Positions 1 to 15,463 of a stretch of 64,000 bases of DNA are shown in pieces; position 1 is the stretch's first letter, and every line of letters starts with the position of its first letter. The notes under the pieces are model-generated. The model had not been told where the DNA came from and made no database searches. It saw only the letters and a program-made list of their open reading frames with translations. The DNA is taken from contig NW_004457729.1 in the NCBI RefSeq assembly GCF_000203815.1, forward strand, positions 62,674 to 126,673, given 5' to 3'. A program made the translations under genes and the position numbers. The DNA comes from Cavenderia fasciculata. Lineage: Eukaryota; Evosea; Eumycetozoa; Acytosteliales; Cavenderiaceae.

Positions 1-3000
1 TGATACTATAAAGTAATTTCGAGGCACACCTAAAAATGTTGGCAGGTCATTGTTGTCCCATTTGCTTGTCCCAATTGGTTGATATTCATCACTGTCATCT
101 TGATAGGTTTCTGACCGAAGTAAAACTGCAAAACATGTAAAATGATTTGTCTCTCCTGTAACCATCATAATATCTCGGTTGTGTTGTTGTGCAACCAAAG
201 ATGTCAAATTTTGCTCAATACATTGCCATTGATTGGTTGTTGTATTGATAAATGCTAAACATAACTTTTCCAACAAACTATTCCTTTTTTCTTCTTCTGT
301 TGGTTGTGTATCTTGTTGTTCTGGTTGGACGACATTTTGTTGGTTTATCAATAATTTAGATACTTTATGTAGGGTAGAATTGGATTGAATTCTAAATGAA
401 ATTGATATGTTGAATAAAAGAATACTATTATCTTTAAATGATGGCATTGTAATATTTAAAATTGGTGATTGAATTCTTTTTTCCCATTGATTTGTTACGC
501 TATTATTATCATTTTGTTGACCAAATAGATTATAAAGATATGATGTTGAAACTGGTCTAATAATAACTTCTGTTTGATTTAAACTTATAAAAGAAGAGGA
601 AGGAATAAACAAATCAATGATTGAGATTAAATTGGTTACGGTATCATAGACATGAATGATTCTATGCGATCCAATAGGAATGGTAAGCTGTGTTGTAATC
701 GGTTTGACAAAGGTTGGTAATGGACAATTGGTTTGGTTTTGATAAAAAATATCATCTTGTTGGTGGCGTTTTGGACATGCCTTGCAGTTGTCTTTATATG
801 AGACACATTGTCCATTGAAGCACCGGTAGGGAAATGAGGGAGGACACATGTCAAACTCTGGACAATTCGAGTCGATACAAGGCTTTGGTGTGGGAGTGAC
901 TGTTGGTGGACACATGCTAGCTCCCATTTGACAAGAACCATCTTTGCATCGGAATGAAAAGGGAGGAAGACAACGAGGAAGTACTGGGCAATTACTGACG
1001 TCATCGATTGGTGTACCATCCCAACAACACGTTTGAAATAAACAATCGATTGACCCATTGGTCTGTCTACAAGAATCTGCATTGAGTGCGCACTGTCCGT
1101 TCCAACATTGATAGGGGTGGCTAGAATTACATGTGTTGGTATTGTTTGGTTGTTGAGGGACTTGTGTTGGTTTTATACAGAGAGATTGTTTGGTAACGCA
1201 ACGACCATCGTCACTACATTTATATGGTGTCTCTAATTTACATATACAATTACATGTGCTCTTGTCAAATATCTGGTTCTGTGAGTTGGGGCATACTTTG
1301 TTTGGACATTCACATTGACGTGTCGAGTTGTTGTATCTCATTGATTTTACAGAGCAATGAGGAATGTCACAATTGTCACCTGACCAATCTTTACTACATC
1401 TACACAGACCAGTATCTCGATTTAAAATTCCATTCACACAATGTCTTGGCACAAAATATGACCAAAGTACGATTTGATCAATGACATTGCCTACTGTAGT
1501 CGTTGAATTGCACATCTCTGATTCGTTTGGTTCGTGGTCGAGTATATATTGTGTGGATCTATTGGTATCGTGACAAACAAATTTAAATAAATTATCCGTC
1601 ACTGATAAATCGATTGTAGATGGTGCATCATATGGAACACTACACAAACTTGATCCCCAATCAATATCAAGTGATAACGACGAAGAAGAAGAAGATTGGC
1701 CAGCGGTGGGTTCTTTTCGAGTAATATCTGAATCATATAGAGAATATAATTCTATTTGAGTATAGGTTGATGTTTTGACGGCAGAATTCCAACAGGTTTG
1801 TGATTGTAGATATCTATAATGTTGGATATCATATACTCTTGTTGAATCATATTTCCAACCATTTGGACATAATAATGTCTCTTTACCAGAAACAAATGAA
1901 ATTCTAGATGTAATATTATTACCTAATTTATACTAAATCAAAAAATTAAAATTAATAAAAGAAAAACAAAGGTAGGTATTTTTGGTTTTTTTTTTTACAT
2001 ACTTTATAAAGATAAATTGATTGATTCATTGATTTTTTACAAATATTTTTAACGGCATCATACCAAAAGGTTAATGGACAACCATCAGGTTGGTATTCAA
2101 AATGAGATTCTCTGGTTATTATTTGATTTGGATTAAAATGTTGATTGGTATCATTACTATTTTGAAATTGATCGGTATTATTGATGACAATGAATAGTGG
2201 TAGTGTTACATTTGCTATAATTTGTGTATTTTGATATCGACAAGATATATGGCTGTCACTCAAAACAAATAGATCTTGGCACTGTAGAGAACCATCGACA
2301 ATTACATCTGTAGTATATGATAATCCATTACCAATGATATGAACTCTTCCATTACTATAAAATGAATAATCTACCACTAGTCCTTCCCATTTATAGTATT
2401 GAATACCTGAAATGGAAGATAAATAAACTCCTTTATCTGTTGATGCAATATTGGTAAATTTAATATTTGATTTGTTTAATTTTACAAAATTATAAATATT
2501 ATCTAAATATAAGAGAGAGAGTGAGGGTTAGGTTATCTTTTTTTTTTTTTATAATAATAATAATAGTATTTTTACCTTTCCAAAAAGTAAAAATAGACCA
2601 AGAATCTGAATCTAAAATATGAAATAGACCATTTGGTGAATAGGATATTGATTTTGGTGTTATTTGAATTGATTTGTTAGACCAGTCCAATTGTCCAATA
2701 TATACACCTTGAAGTGTAAACTGGTGACACAATCCACTATCAAGTACCATTAATTTTTGAATAGATGGATGATATTCCAATTGTACAGGATCTTTAAGTA
2801 CATTAGACCCAAATCTATATAAAATCTCTCCACTTGTTGTTGTCATATTATTTATACTAATATCAATGACAATAATTTCTCCACTAGATTCAGATGTATT
2901 TCTACAAGCCAAAACTAAATATCTATCGTTTACAAATGTTGCATAACGAATGGGTGGAATAGATTCATCATTGACCAACCAATCGTTTGATTGTTGTATG

Positions 3001-3464
3001 AAATTATAGTTTGTCGATCGATTCGAGGTAGATGCTTTAAATAGTGTTCCATTTGAAGTCAATGCATAAATAATATCATTGTCATGAACAGTGGTGTATG
3101 CTCTAATTGATTGACTAATCTCAGGAAGATTACTTTTCCTACTATTGATCACTTTTGTATAGCCACCTTGATTGGTTTCATCTACATTGACTCTATAGTT
3201 TTGTTCTTGTGAAAGTGTATACAATGTTGATTGTTTTGGATTAAATCGCATAATCGAAACACCTGCCAATGTTGATAATTGATTATTTAATGTTATCCCT
3301 AAAATTTAAAAAGTAAATAAAATAAAATAAAATAAAATATTAATTAATTATATTCATTGTGATCAATCAATCAATTACATACATTGTGAATTTGATATAG
3401 ATATTAAAATGAAAAAGCAAACTATACAAACTAGTACTATCGATAACCTGATTGAGTAGACCAT
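1..3464 (-). CDS. Cys-rich surface receptor with GPS-like motif (C-terminus off window)
   Basis: Four exons fit in frame: 3383-3464, 2576-3298, 2003-2502 and 1-1932, with GTATGT or GTAAAA donors and TTTAG acceptors. The protein starts MVYSIRLSIVLVCIVCFFIL, a signal peptide. The next ~400 residues look like an extracellular beta-rich region rich in N-glycosylation sequons. Exon 4 then carries a cysteine-rich stretch (one EGF-like unit, then three PxxCxxGxC repeats spaced like LDL-receptor class A or similar modules). Near residue 1029 is GETNHFTCFAVLL, which closely resembles the GPS autoproteolysis site (HL/FT) of adhesion GPCRs and polycystins, preceded by the usual W-x-C. In those families membrane spans follow, but here the sequence leaves the window about 145 bases later. 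At least 1079 residues. The receptor class is unknown. The surface location is well supported; the GPS call rests on motif reading. Confidence 0.75.
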
Positions 3465-4329
3465 GATGTCGAATTGAACAACAAACAATTGTCAACAAAC
3501 AAATATTATTTATATTATTATTGGAAAATATATAAAATGTTGTTGTTCTGATTATTCGTCTTTGGTTGATATTATTATTTAGTAAGTAGAGGAGGAGAGA
3601 GGAGGGAGGGAGGGAGGATGAAGAAAAAGTAAATGGTCAAATGAATGTAATGGTCATCATATTTGTTCGCCATTCCAAATGTAACAGCCATCAAGTTTAA
3701 CAACAATAGATGGCATCAAAGACATTGCAACAGACAGACAGACAGACAGACAGACAAGACAGACAGACAAGACAGACAGACAAGACAGAGCTCCACATAT
3801 GTGAATTATTAATAACTTTATCTTAGTACCTCTCACCCATTGACCGCCATGGTTATCCATTTAAAGTACCGGTGACTCGATAGATAAAGAGAGAGAGAGA
3901 GAGAGAAATAGATTAAAGGATGACGATGATAACAGCGGCAGTGGTACAAAGAGAGAGAGTACAGAAATGTTTAATATTATTCTAATGTCATATTTAATGG
4001 TTGTTGTTTATAATCTATTATTTAATTCATTATTATTGGGTGTACTGTTATAACCATGTGGGTAATTCATTACTATATACTAGAGTATTGATTGTGTTTT
4101 AAAGTTAAAAAGATAGATATGATTTAAAAGAAAGAGAGAATAGATGGAGATAATAGTAGTAGTGACAGTATACATTAATGTCACTTTGTGTGAATTTAAA
4201 TTATTTTTGTTTTTAACCATTTTTGGTGAATGATTAATCAAACATATTTCAACACTAGAGATCATCCATTCAAACTCACACACTCTCTCTCTCTCTTTAA
4301 CTCACTCACCACAACGACAACAATACCAA
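3465..4329. other. Intergenic region between divergent genes
   Basis: Shared upstream region of the minus-strand receptor and the plus-strand AAA+ gene. It is AT-rich with a GACA tetranucleotide tract (3722-3788), short GA runs (3889-3905) and a CT run just before the AAA+ start. I see no gene; small open frames here are repeat-driven. Confidence 0.6.
3722..3788. repeat. (GACA)n microsatellite, interrupted
   Basis: Tandem CAGA/GACA units, broken three times by an extra A that gives CAAGACAGACAGA sub-units, so a higher-order repeat is visible. Confidence 0.9.
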
Positions 4330-6009
4330 ATGAAATCATTGTTGTTATTGTTATTGTATGTCTTTATAACACTATCAACAACTGTTGATGCTACAGATAC
4401 TCCTTCCTCAATCGAATCATCATCATCCTCTTCTTCTACTTCATCTTCTTTGTACACTGATTTATATTCAACATTATTACCAACTATACTTTTAGAACAT
4501 CAACAACAACAAAATGATCATAATAAACCAACAACACTATTGACTACTACTACTACTGGTCAATGGAAAAGTTATTATAATGAATGTACAGAACATGATG
4601 ATACACTTGTCAAAAAATTAAATAGATGTCAACAACAACAACAACAACATCAAACACTTAAAACACTCAAATCGATAACAACAATCAATTCAAACTATGG
4701 ATGTACATATTGTACGATGAGATCAATCGAAGATAGAATGCAAGCATTCAAATATTACTTTTCATCGTATTTGGAGAGTCAAGAGAATGCAACCAATGTA
4801 CTATATAATGTGATGACTAGAAAAATAGTTAATCCATACACACCTACTGTCATTTTGTCGGCAGGTGATCATGGTGTTGGAAAGACATCGTCGGCTAGAA
4901 TAATGTCAAAGGTATTGTTTAAAGTACAAAAGAACGATTTGGATGGTGATGGACAACTCTTGGTCGACTCTGAGAGCTATAAAAAAGTAACAAAAGGTGA
5001 CGAAGCATCGATACGTAATGCTCGTAACCAACTAAAAAATAGAATACTCGAACAACTTGCCGGTTGTCCTCAGTCTGTCATTATTCTCGACGAGATTCAA
5101 AAGATACATCCATTGGTACTATCGGTATTGGAACCATTCTTTGAAGGATTGGATGTTGATGGAGTGCCAACCAATCAAGCAATCTATATACTCACATCTG
5201 ACTTTGAAAAGGAAGGTGTCACTAGAGATAAACCACTAGATGAACTCATTCATCTTATAAAGACCTATTCAAATATAATCTATCAAGACTTTAAGATTAT
5301 GTCACTAGTCACTGACATTGCACCATTTAAACCATTGGAACGTTCTCAATTTGATCGTGTCATTGAAAAGCATATGATTTGGACGTTTTGTAATAGATTG
5401 CGACCACTCGGTCTGACAGACATGATCATCAGTCAACAAAAACATAGAAAACACAAAGATGTTGTTGCATTCAATCAGATGATGTTTGATAAAATGACAT
5501 TGCTCTATAGCAATGAAAATTTTAGAGCACTCGAGAAATCGCTACAAAGAATCTATGACCACATTGAAACACATCTTTTATCCAACCACGAACGCATCTC
5601 TACAAAGCATCACTATAAAAATGAATCGGAAGATTTACATCTTGGTCCATTCACAGTACCAAACCACAAGTATTGGAATCAATATTCAAAAATAATTTTA
5701 ATTAGCGTTAATATTCCAACAACAACAATGGAAGAATCAAGTTTAATAACAACAACAAATAATAATAATAATAATAATGTAGATGAAAAAACAAAGGCAG
5801 AAAAGAGAATAATTTATTCAAGTGATTTACAATACGACTATTACGAGTTGAAGGAGTTTTATAGAGGTTTATTTTGGAATCCATTCTCAAATCCAACACT
5901 TTTTAATATTAGTAGTTCAACAACAACAACAACAACAACAACAACAAAGACAACAAAGACAAAAGAAACAAAATCCAAAAATAATAATAAAATTAAAGAT
6001 GAATTATAA
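4330..6009 (+). CDS. Torsin-like AAA+ ATPase of the ER lumen, KDEL-terminated
   Basis: Single exon of 559 residues. It starts with a strong signal peptide (MKSLLLLLLYVFITLSTTVDA), followed by a low-complexity S/T/Q region. The AAA+ core begins near residue 130. The Walker A is GDHGVGKTS (about residues 179-187) and the Walker B is VIILDEIQKIHP (about 249-260), followed by a sensor-1-like ILTSDFE. The spacing and the DE-x2-K-x-HP form of Walker B match the torsin/ClpB-C clade, in which torsins act on ER and nuclear-envelope membranes together with LAP1/LULL1 cofactors. Walker A has GKT where metazoan torsins have GKN, and I see no C-terminal GCK sensor-2 motif, so it is torsin-like rather than a proven orthologue. 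The last residues are KDEL, a classic ER retrieval signal, which agrees with the signal peptide. Poly-N and poly-T runs precede the tail. Confidence 0.82.
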   Translation: MKSLLLLLLYVFITLSTTVDATDTPSSIESSSSSSSTSSSLYTDLYSTLLPTILLEHQQQQNDHNKPTTLLTTTTTGQWKSYYNECTEHDDTLVKKLNRCQQQQQQHQTLKTLKSITTINSNYGCTYCTMRSIEDRMQAFKYYFSSYLESQENATNVLYNVMTRKIVNPYTPTVILSAGDHGVGKTSSARIMSKVLFKVQKNDLDGDGQLLVDSESYKKVTKGDEASIRNARNQLKNRILEQLAGCPQSVIILDEIQKIHPLVLSVLEPFFEGLDVDGVPTNQAIYILTSDFEKEGVTRDKPLDELIHLIKTYSNIIYQDFKIMSLVTDIAPFKPLERSQFDRVIEKHMIWTFCNRLRPLGLTDMIISQQKHRKHKDVVAFNQMMFDKMTLLYSNENFRALEKSLQRIYDHIETHLLSNHERISTKHHYKNESEDLHLGPFTVPNHKYWNQYSKIILISVNIPTTTMEESSLITTTNNNNNNNVDEKTKAEKRIIYSSDLQYDYYELKEFYRGLFWNPFSNPTLFNISSSTTTTTTTTTKTTKTKETKSKNNNKIKDEL

Positions 6010-6500
6010 ATAACAAAGTAAATCATATCATGGGGGACTCCCAATTGCCATTAAATTTGGCTTTTTTGTTTTGACCTGTAGTTTGATAGGATTTGGGTTT
6101 TTTAATGAATTTTTGGTACCTTTATATATTAAATTTGATCATTCATTCAAAATATTTGAATATTTAATTGTTATCTATAAATTTATATATATATTATCGC
6201 TTTAAAAAAAAATTAAAATAAATTACTTGTCCGTTGCAAAAAAAAATCAAAAAAAAATCAAAAAAATAACTTTTTTTTCTAACTCAAAACAATATCCACC
6301 ATATAATATCTATTATCAAACGTTGTATTATTTAAATAGTAGCAGGTATACTAGATTAATCAACATTTATTTATAGTTAGTTAGTTCCAATCCCACCACG
6401 ATACATGTCATTGTAATACTACCAACACCACCTTACCTTACCAAACAGCAACCAACCAACCAACAAACAAACAAACAAACAAAAAACATAGAGAGAGGTA
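6010..6500. other. Intergenic region
   Basis: Terminator-side AT-rich DNA of the AAA+ gene followed by the leader of the next gene. Poly-A/T runs lie at 6200-6280 and CAAC/CAAA repeats occur just before the start at 6501. No gene seen. Confidence 0.6.
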
Positions 6501-10619
<4,119 letters not shown>

Positions 10620-10719
10620 TAAATCACCTATTCACATGATAATAATATTAATTCAAAAAAAAAAAAATACAACCCATATATGAATGATTAATAAGTTTTG
10701 TTTATTTTGTTTCTAGAAT

Positions 10720-11023
10720 TACTGACATTTTGGTAAATGTGTTGGTTCATAAGTGAAATTGGTAAAGGAGGGGGTAGCGAAATAAATTGGTTGGTTTGAG
10801 TTATGATCATTACCAAATCGGTGATTTTTGGTCAATTGCCTGATATTATCTAAAGGGGGACCAATATACACTATTGGTCCCGGAAATAGATGCCGCTTTT
10901 GTTGTTTGTGTTCATATGGCCATATTGACACTTGGTCATCGGTTGATGTTGATTGTTATTGTTATTGTCTTGGGTGTTAGTACTTCTTTGCGGGTGGTGG
11001 TTGGGTTGTTGTTGAATTAAATA
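10720..11023 (-). pseudogene. Remnant with broken PBZ-type zinc finger
   Basis: On the minus strand a TTTAG acceptor is followed by a Q/N-rich frame reaching KCQYG. After a frame change come EHKQQKRHLFPG and about 50 further residues ending in TAA at 10720. C-x-Y-G followed by H-x5-H is the skeleton of the PBZ (poly-ADP-ribose-binding) finger, which dictyostelids use in DNA-repair proteins. The middle of the finger (second Cys and its neighbours) is missing and the halves are in different frames. I read this as a decayed exon; it could also be chance in low-complexity DNA. Confidence 0.35.
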
Positions 11024-11186
11024 CTAAATAAATTATTATATTGTCGGGTTGGGATGAATACTTTTAAATTTTACAGTGACGATTATGTTGATGATGATGA
11101 TGATGGTTGTTGTGTTTGTTTGATTTTTTAAGCCTCTATATAATTACATGATTATTATTATTATTATTATTTGTTTGTTTGTTTGT

Positions 11187-11848
11187 TTATAATTCCAAAC
11201 AACCAGTTCCTTCTAAATTTGATAGATTAAAAGAACCTTTAAATTTAGTTGGAACATTTTGGAATTCCAATTTACCAATGACTTTGACTTGATCTCCCAA
11301 CCATTCAAATTCCAATTTATCCTTTGGTGTTGATTTTACCAATGAAACTCCCAGTTCACTTCCACCTAAGATAAGATAGATTATAATGAATGATAAAAGA
11401 ACAATCAGACCCTGTTTTTTAAAAAAAAAAACCGTAACCGTAAATAGTATTACTACATACCAAACATTTTTGGAAATTTTACCAAAAAGAAACCTCTTTG
11501 TAGTGCATCTCTAAATGCATCTTGAGTTTTATATCGTGATACGACTACATCTTGTGGAACTAATAATCTCTTTAAAGCATCACTGATTTCAATCTCTACT
11601 AATGGGGAAAAAAAAAAAAAAAAAAAAAAAAGAATTAGCGAATCGATGCGATTTGTATTATACGATATCGTATGTTGGAGACGAATAATAATAAATGAAA
11701 GAAAGAAGGAAGGAAGGAAGGTATGATGAGAGATGAAATAAACCAACTACAAAGTGTCTCTACTTTTCTCATCTCATCACATCTCATTTACTATATAGTC
11801 ATGTGACCACATCAGGTGGTTCTAATACTTACTCTTTTCTTTTGCCAT
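11187..11848 (-). CDS. Small conserved-looking protein, three exons
   Basis: Exons 11833-11848, 11461-11598 and 11187-11365 join in frame (333 bases including stop, 110 residues). The donors are GTAAGT and GTATGT and the acceptors are TTAG. The first exon is only 16 bases (MAKEK plus one base). The protein has no signal peptide or membrane span. An N-terminal helical part (EISDALKRLLVPQDVV) leads into an alternating, beta-rich C-terminal half ending GTGCLEL. I do not recognise the family. Precise splicing continuity and balanced codon use argue that it is real. The intron between exons 1 and 2 holds a homopolymer A tract. Confidence 0.7.
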
Positions 11849-12813
11849 TTTAATATTGTTTGCTTTATTATTATTATTATTTTTACAACTCTGACGATGA
11901 ACTATTGCAATGACTACAACTTCTATTATTACTATACAGATGTACTATTCTTTTTAAAAAACAGTGATAAAGCGAATTTGAAAGTGATGGTTGGCGGTAT
12001 CGTGTGATCAAAGAGAGAGAGAGAAAGAGATGTGAGTAGTGGGTGCCCAACAACAATAATAATAATAATAATAAAGAAAAGAAAGTTAATGTGTTTTAAT
12101 TTTTCTTGTTTTCATACTATTATGATCAGAGAGAGCGCAACAACGTCAATGATCGTGGGTGGGTTGTGTGTGACGGTGAGGGTGATAGAGGGGTTGCCAG
12201 ACATCTCTCAGTGAGGATTGATTCAATCAACTCACGCCGACTGATAAAAACAAAAAACCTTGCTCGAATCTCGTCTACTACTTCGTTAAACCTTGCGATC
12301 CCGCTACAGGAGATTTATCTATAGTTTTCTCACGTCTCGTTGATCTGATTTATAAATTTGGAAGTTCCTGATCTTTTAAAAAATGAAAGAAAAACAAGAT
12401 CCACCCCTCAAGGTCATAGTAAGTAATAAATAAATAAATTTGGTTTGTTTTTTATAATTAAATTAATAATAAAATTAAATTTAATTTAAGTTACTATATA
12501 CTTTTATACTATATTCTCAATCTGAACCAAGTATTACTGTTATGGTCATCGATAATTTTAATTTTATTTTTTATTTTTTTTTTAGATGACGAACTTCAAA
12601 AACGAAAATCAAATGAAAATCTAACTAGTTTTGGTGCAAAATTCGCCAACTGGTGAATCGATTCCTTGTGTGTTTTTTTTTTGCTTGTTCAGAATGAGTT
12701 TTGAGTGAGCTTTCGTCGTTATTTATTTACAGTACAGAGATAAAACAACATCATAAACATTTTTTATTCTCTTTTTTTTTCTAGTACAATAATAATAAAT
12801 ATAATATATAGCA
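11849..12813. other. Divergent intergenic region, promoter side of Hsp110
   Basis: About 1 kb between the small minus-strand gene and the Hsp110 gene. It is AT-rich at both ends with a relatively GC-rich island at 12120-12420 that contains an open frame but no recognisable protein. A TTTTCTAG at about 12777-12784 could be the acceptor of a leader intron. GAATCGATTC (12655-12664) and TTCAGAA (12689-12695) near the start resemble pieces of heat-shock elements but lack the GAAnnTTC spacing. Confidence 0.5.
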
Positions 12814-15298
12814 ATGTTCGCAGCCGGATTTGATTTAGGAACAAAGAACTGCACAATCGCAGTTGCTCAAAAGGGTGGTGTTGATGTTATTGCTAATGAA
12901 GTCAGCAATCGTCTAACTCCAACTCTTGTTTCATTTGGTGAAAAGGAAAGATATTTGGGTGAACCAGCTGCTACAAATGTATGTAAACAACAAGAACAAA
13001 AAGAAAAAGACGAAAAAGAAGATAAACATTTACTAACTCTTATTTTTTTCTTTTTCTTTTTTCTCTCTCTTATCTATCTATTTAATCTATTTATTTATTT
13101 AGCAATTAAGAAATATTAGAAATACAATTACCAATTTAAAGAGATTTATTGGTACAGATTTCAAGAATTCTGAAGGAGAATTGGTACAAGAATCGTTTAG
13201 TTCATTCGAATTGCCAAATGGACAAGTTGGATTCAATGTCAACTATCTAAATGAACCATTAGAGATTTCAGCTGACGCTACAGTTGGTGCCTTGCTTGGT
13301 AAGCTCAAGCGTACTACAGAAGCATTCAGCAACACACCAATGCGTGAAGTAGTCATTTCAGTACCAGGTTACTGGACCGAATACCAAAGAAGAGCTTTGT
13401 TGAATGCTGGAGCCATTGCCGGTTTAAACATTACTCGTCTTATGAATGAAACCACAGCCACTGCTCTCTCGTATGGTATTTACAAGGATCTTCCAGAGAC
13501 TGATCCAATTCGTGTATTGTTTATCGATATTGGTGATGCCTCTACCTCTGTTGCAGCTGTTGCATTCAAAAAGGGTGAATTAAAGGTATTGTCCACTGCC
13601 TATGAACCAAATGTTGGTGGTCGTAACTTTGACAACACCCTTGTCAAACACTTCCAACAAGAATGGAAACAAAAGTACAAGATTGACATTTTCGAGAACA
13701 AAAAGGCTCTTATTCGTACTCGTCAAGCCTGTGAACGTCTCAAAAAGATGATCAGCTCCAACAATGAAGCCCCAATCTCTATCGACTCGCTCATGGAAGA
13801 CAAGGACGTCAAGGGAACCCTCGATCGTAAGACCTTTGAAGAACTTTGTGCCGCCGATTTGGAAAGCATCCTTGCCCCAGTTAAAAAGGCTATCGAAGCC
13901 AGTGGCATCACTGCCGATCAATTCACCACTATCGAAATCACTGGTGGTGGTACTCGTTCAACCTCTGTTCAAAAGAAGTTGATTGAATTCCTCGGTCGTG
14001 ACCTCTCCAAGACCATCAACCCTGAAGAATCTGTCTGTCGTGGTTGTTCATTGCAATGTGCCATGTTGTCACCATTGTTCAAGGTTCGTCAATTTGCCAT
14101 CAACGATATTGCCTCTTATCCAATCAGTGTCCTATTCAAGAGTGCCTCTATCCAACAAAACCTCGCCCTCTTTAACTTGACCTCACCAGTCCCATCACCA
14201 AAGCCACTCCGTATCTCTTTCCCAATCTCCAAGGCCGAACCATTTGAAATTGTTGTCTCTACCACCTATGGTACCCTCCAATCGCTCACTGTTCAAAATG
14301 TACCAGCATTTACCAACAAGAGTTCCATCAAGGCCAAGGTTTGGTTAGACATTCACGGTGTCTTCCACATTGATGAAGTTCGTCTCGTAGAACAATTACC
14401 AGAGGATCAACAACCAGAACAATCACCAAAGGATTCCGATCAAAAGATGGGCGAAGCCGTCGAAGGTGAAAAGAAGGAAGGTGAAGAAAAGAAGGAATGT
14501 GAAGTAAAGAAACCATCACCAGTAAAGGTAAAGGAAACTCCACTCCAATTCCAATTTGCTCCAGTCCATGGTCTCTCCCCAGCCGATCTCCTCAAGGCCA
14601 CCGAAGAAGAAGGTAGAATGCACGCTCAAGATGTTTTGGCCGCTGAAACTGCCGATCGTAAGAACGCTCTCGAAAGTTACATCTATGAAATGAGATCACG
14701 TCTCTCTAGCTCTCTTGCTGAATACGCCACCAAGGAGGAATCAACCAAGTTGCTCGCATTGCTCCAAGAAGCTGAAGACTGGCTCTATGGTGATGGTGAA
14801 GACACACTCAAGAGTGTCTACGTCGCCAAGTTGGAGGAATTGACCAAGATTGGTAATCCAATTGCCAAGAGACGTCAAGACAATGAAGAATACCCAGAAG
14901 CTGTTCGTTCACTCAAGGACACCATTGCTCACTATCGTGAACAAGCAATGACTCCACAAGAAAAATACGATCATATCCCCGCCGAAGAAAAGGAAAAAAT
15001 CATCACCGAATGTAACAACACTGAGCAATGGATCGATGCCCTCGTCAAGAAGCAAGAAGCCACCCCAAAGACCTCTGCCTGTCTCATCAATATCGCTGAA
15101 GTCAACGCCAAGAAGCAATTGATTGCTGCCACCTCAAATGCTATCCTCAACAAACCAAAGCCAAAGCCAGTTCCAGTTGCAACTCCAACCACTCCAACCA
15201 CTGAAAATACCGAAGCCCCAGCCTCCTCTGCTGAAACTCAAACTCCACCACAACCAGAATCAGAGAAACCAAAATCAGCAGACATGGATTTGGATTAA
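12814..15298 (+). CDS. Hsp110-family chaperone (Hsp70 superfamily nucleotide-exchange factor)
   Basis: Exons 12814-12978 and 13103-15298 give 786 residues. The start [19 protein letters not shown] is the phosphate-1 loop of an actin-type ATPase domain. [15 protein letters not shown] (phosphate 2) and ITGGGTRS (adenosine loop) follow, so the nucleotide-binding domain spans about residues 1-380. The substrate-binding beta part is split by a long acidic, K/E-rich loop (around [17 protein letters not shown]) and the helical C-terminal domain is extended and ends MDLD. The long loop and extended tail mark Hsp110/Sse1 rather than canonical Hsp70. In other eukaryotes this family releases ADP from cytosolic Hsp70 and holds unfolded clients. 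Codons are C-ending and rich in GCC/ATC, as in other strongly expressed genes here. Confidence 0.93.
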
Positions 15299-15463
15299 AA
15301 TAAATATTAAAATCTAATTGATAATAAATAATAATGAAACTTTTTTAAAAGAAAAGTAGACACAATTCAAAATAATTGAATGATTTAAAAAGATCTTTGT
15401 TTGTTTGTGTTAATGGAGAGATTGAAACTCTAGAAAAAAAAAATACTACCTTTTTTTTTAAAT

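Noticed and set aside
12255-12275. CTCGAATCTC looked like a tRNA T-loop
   Set aside because: No matching acceptor stem, A box or anticodon arm upstream.
12640-12700. Possible heat-shock element before Hsp110
   Set aside because: GAA and TTC blocks are present but not at the GAAnnTTC spacing, so I do not call it as a feature.
13580-13921. Minus-strand ORFs inside Hsp110
   Set aside because: Antisense shadows caused by biased codon use; no domain and no signals.
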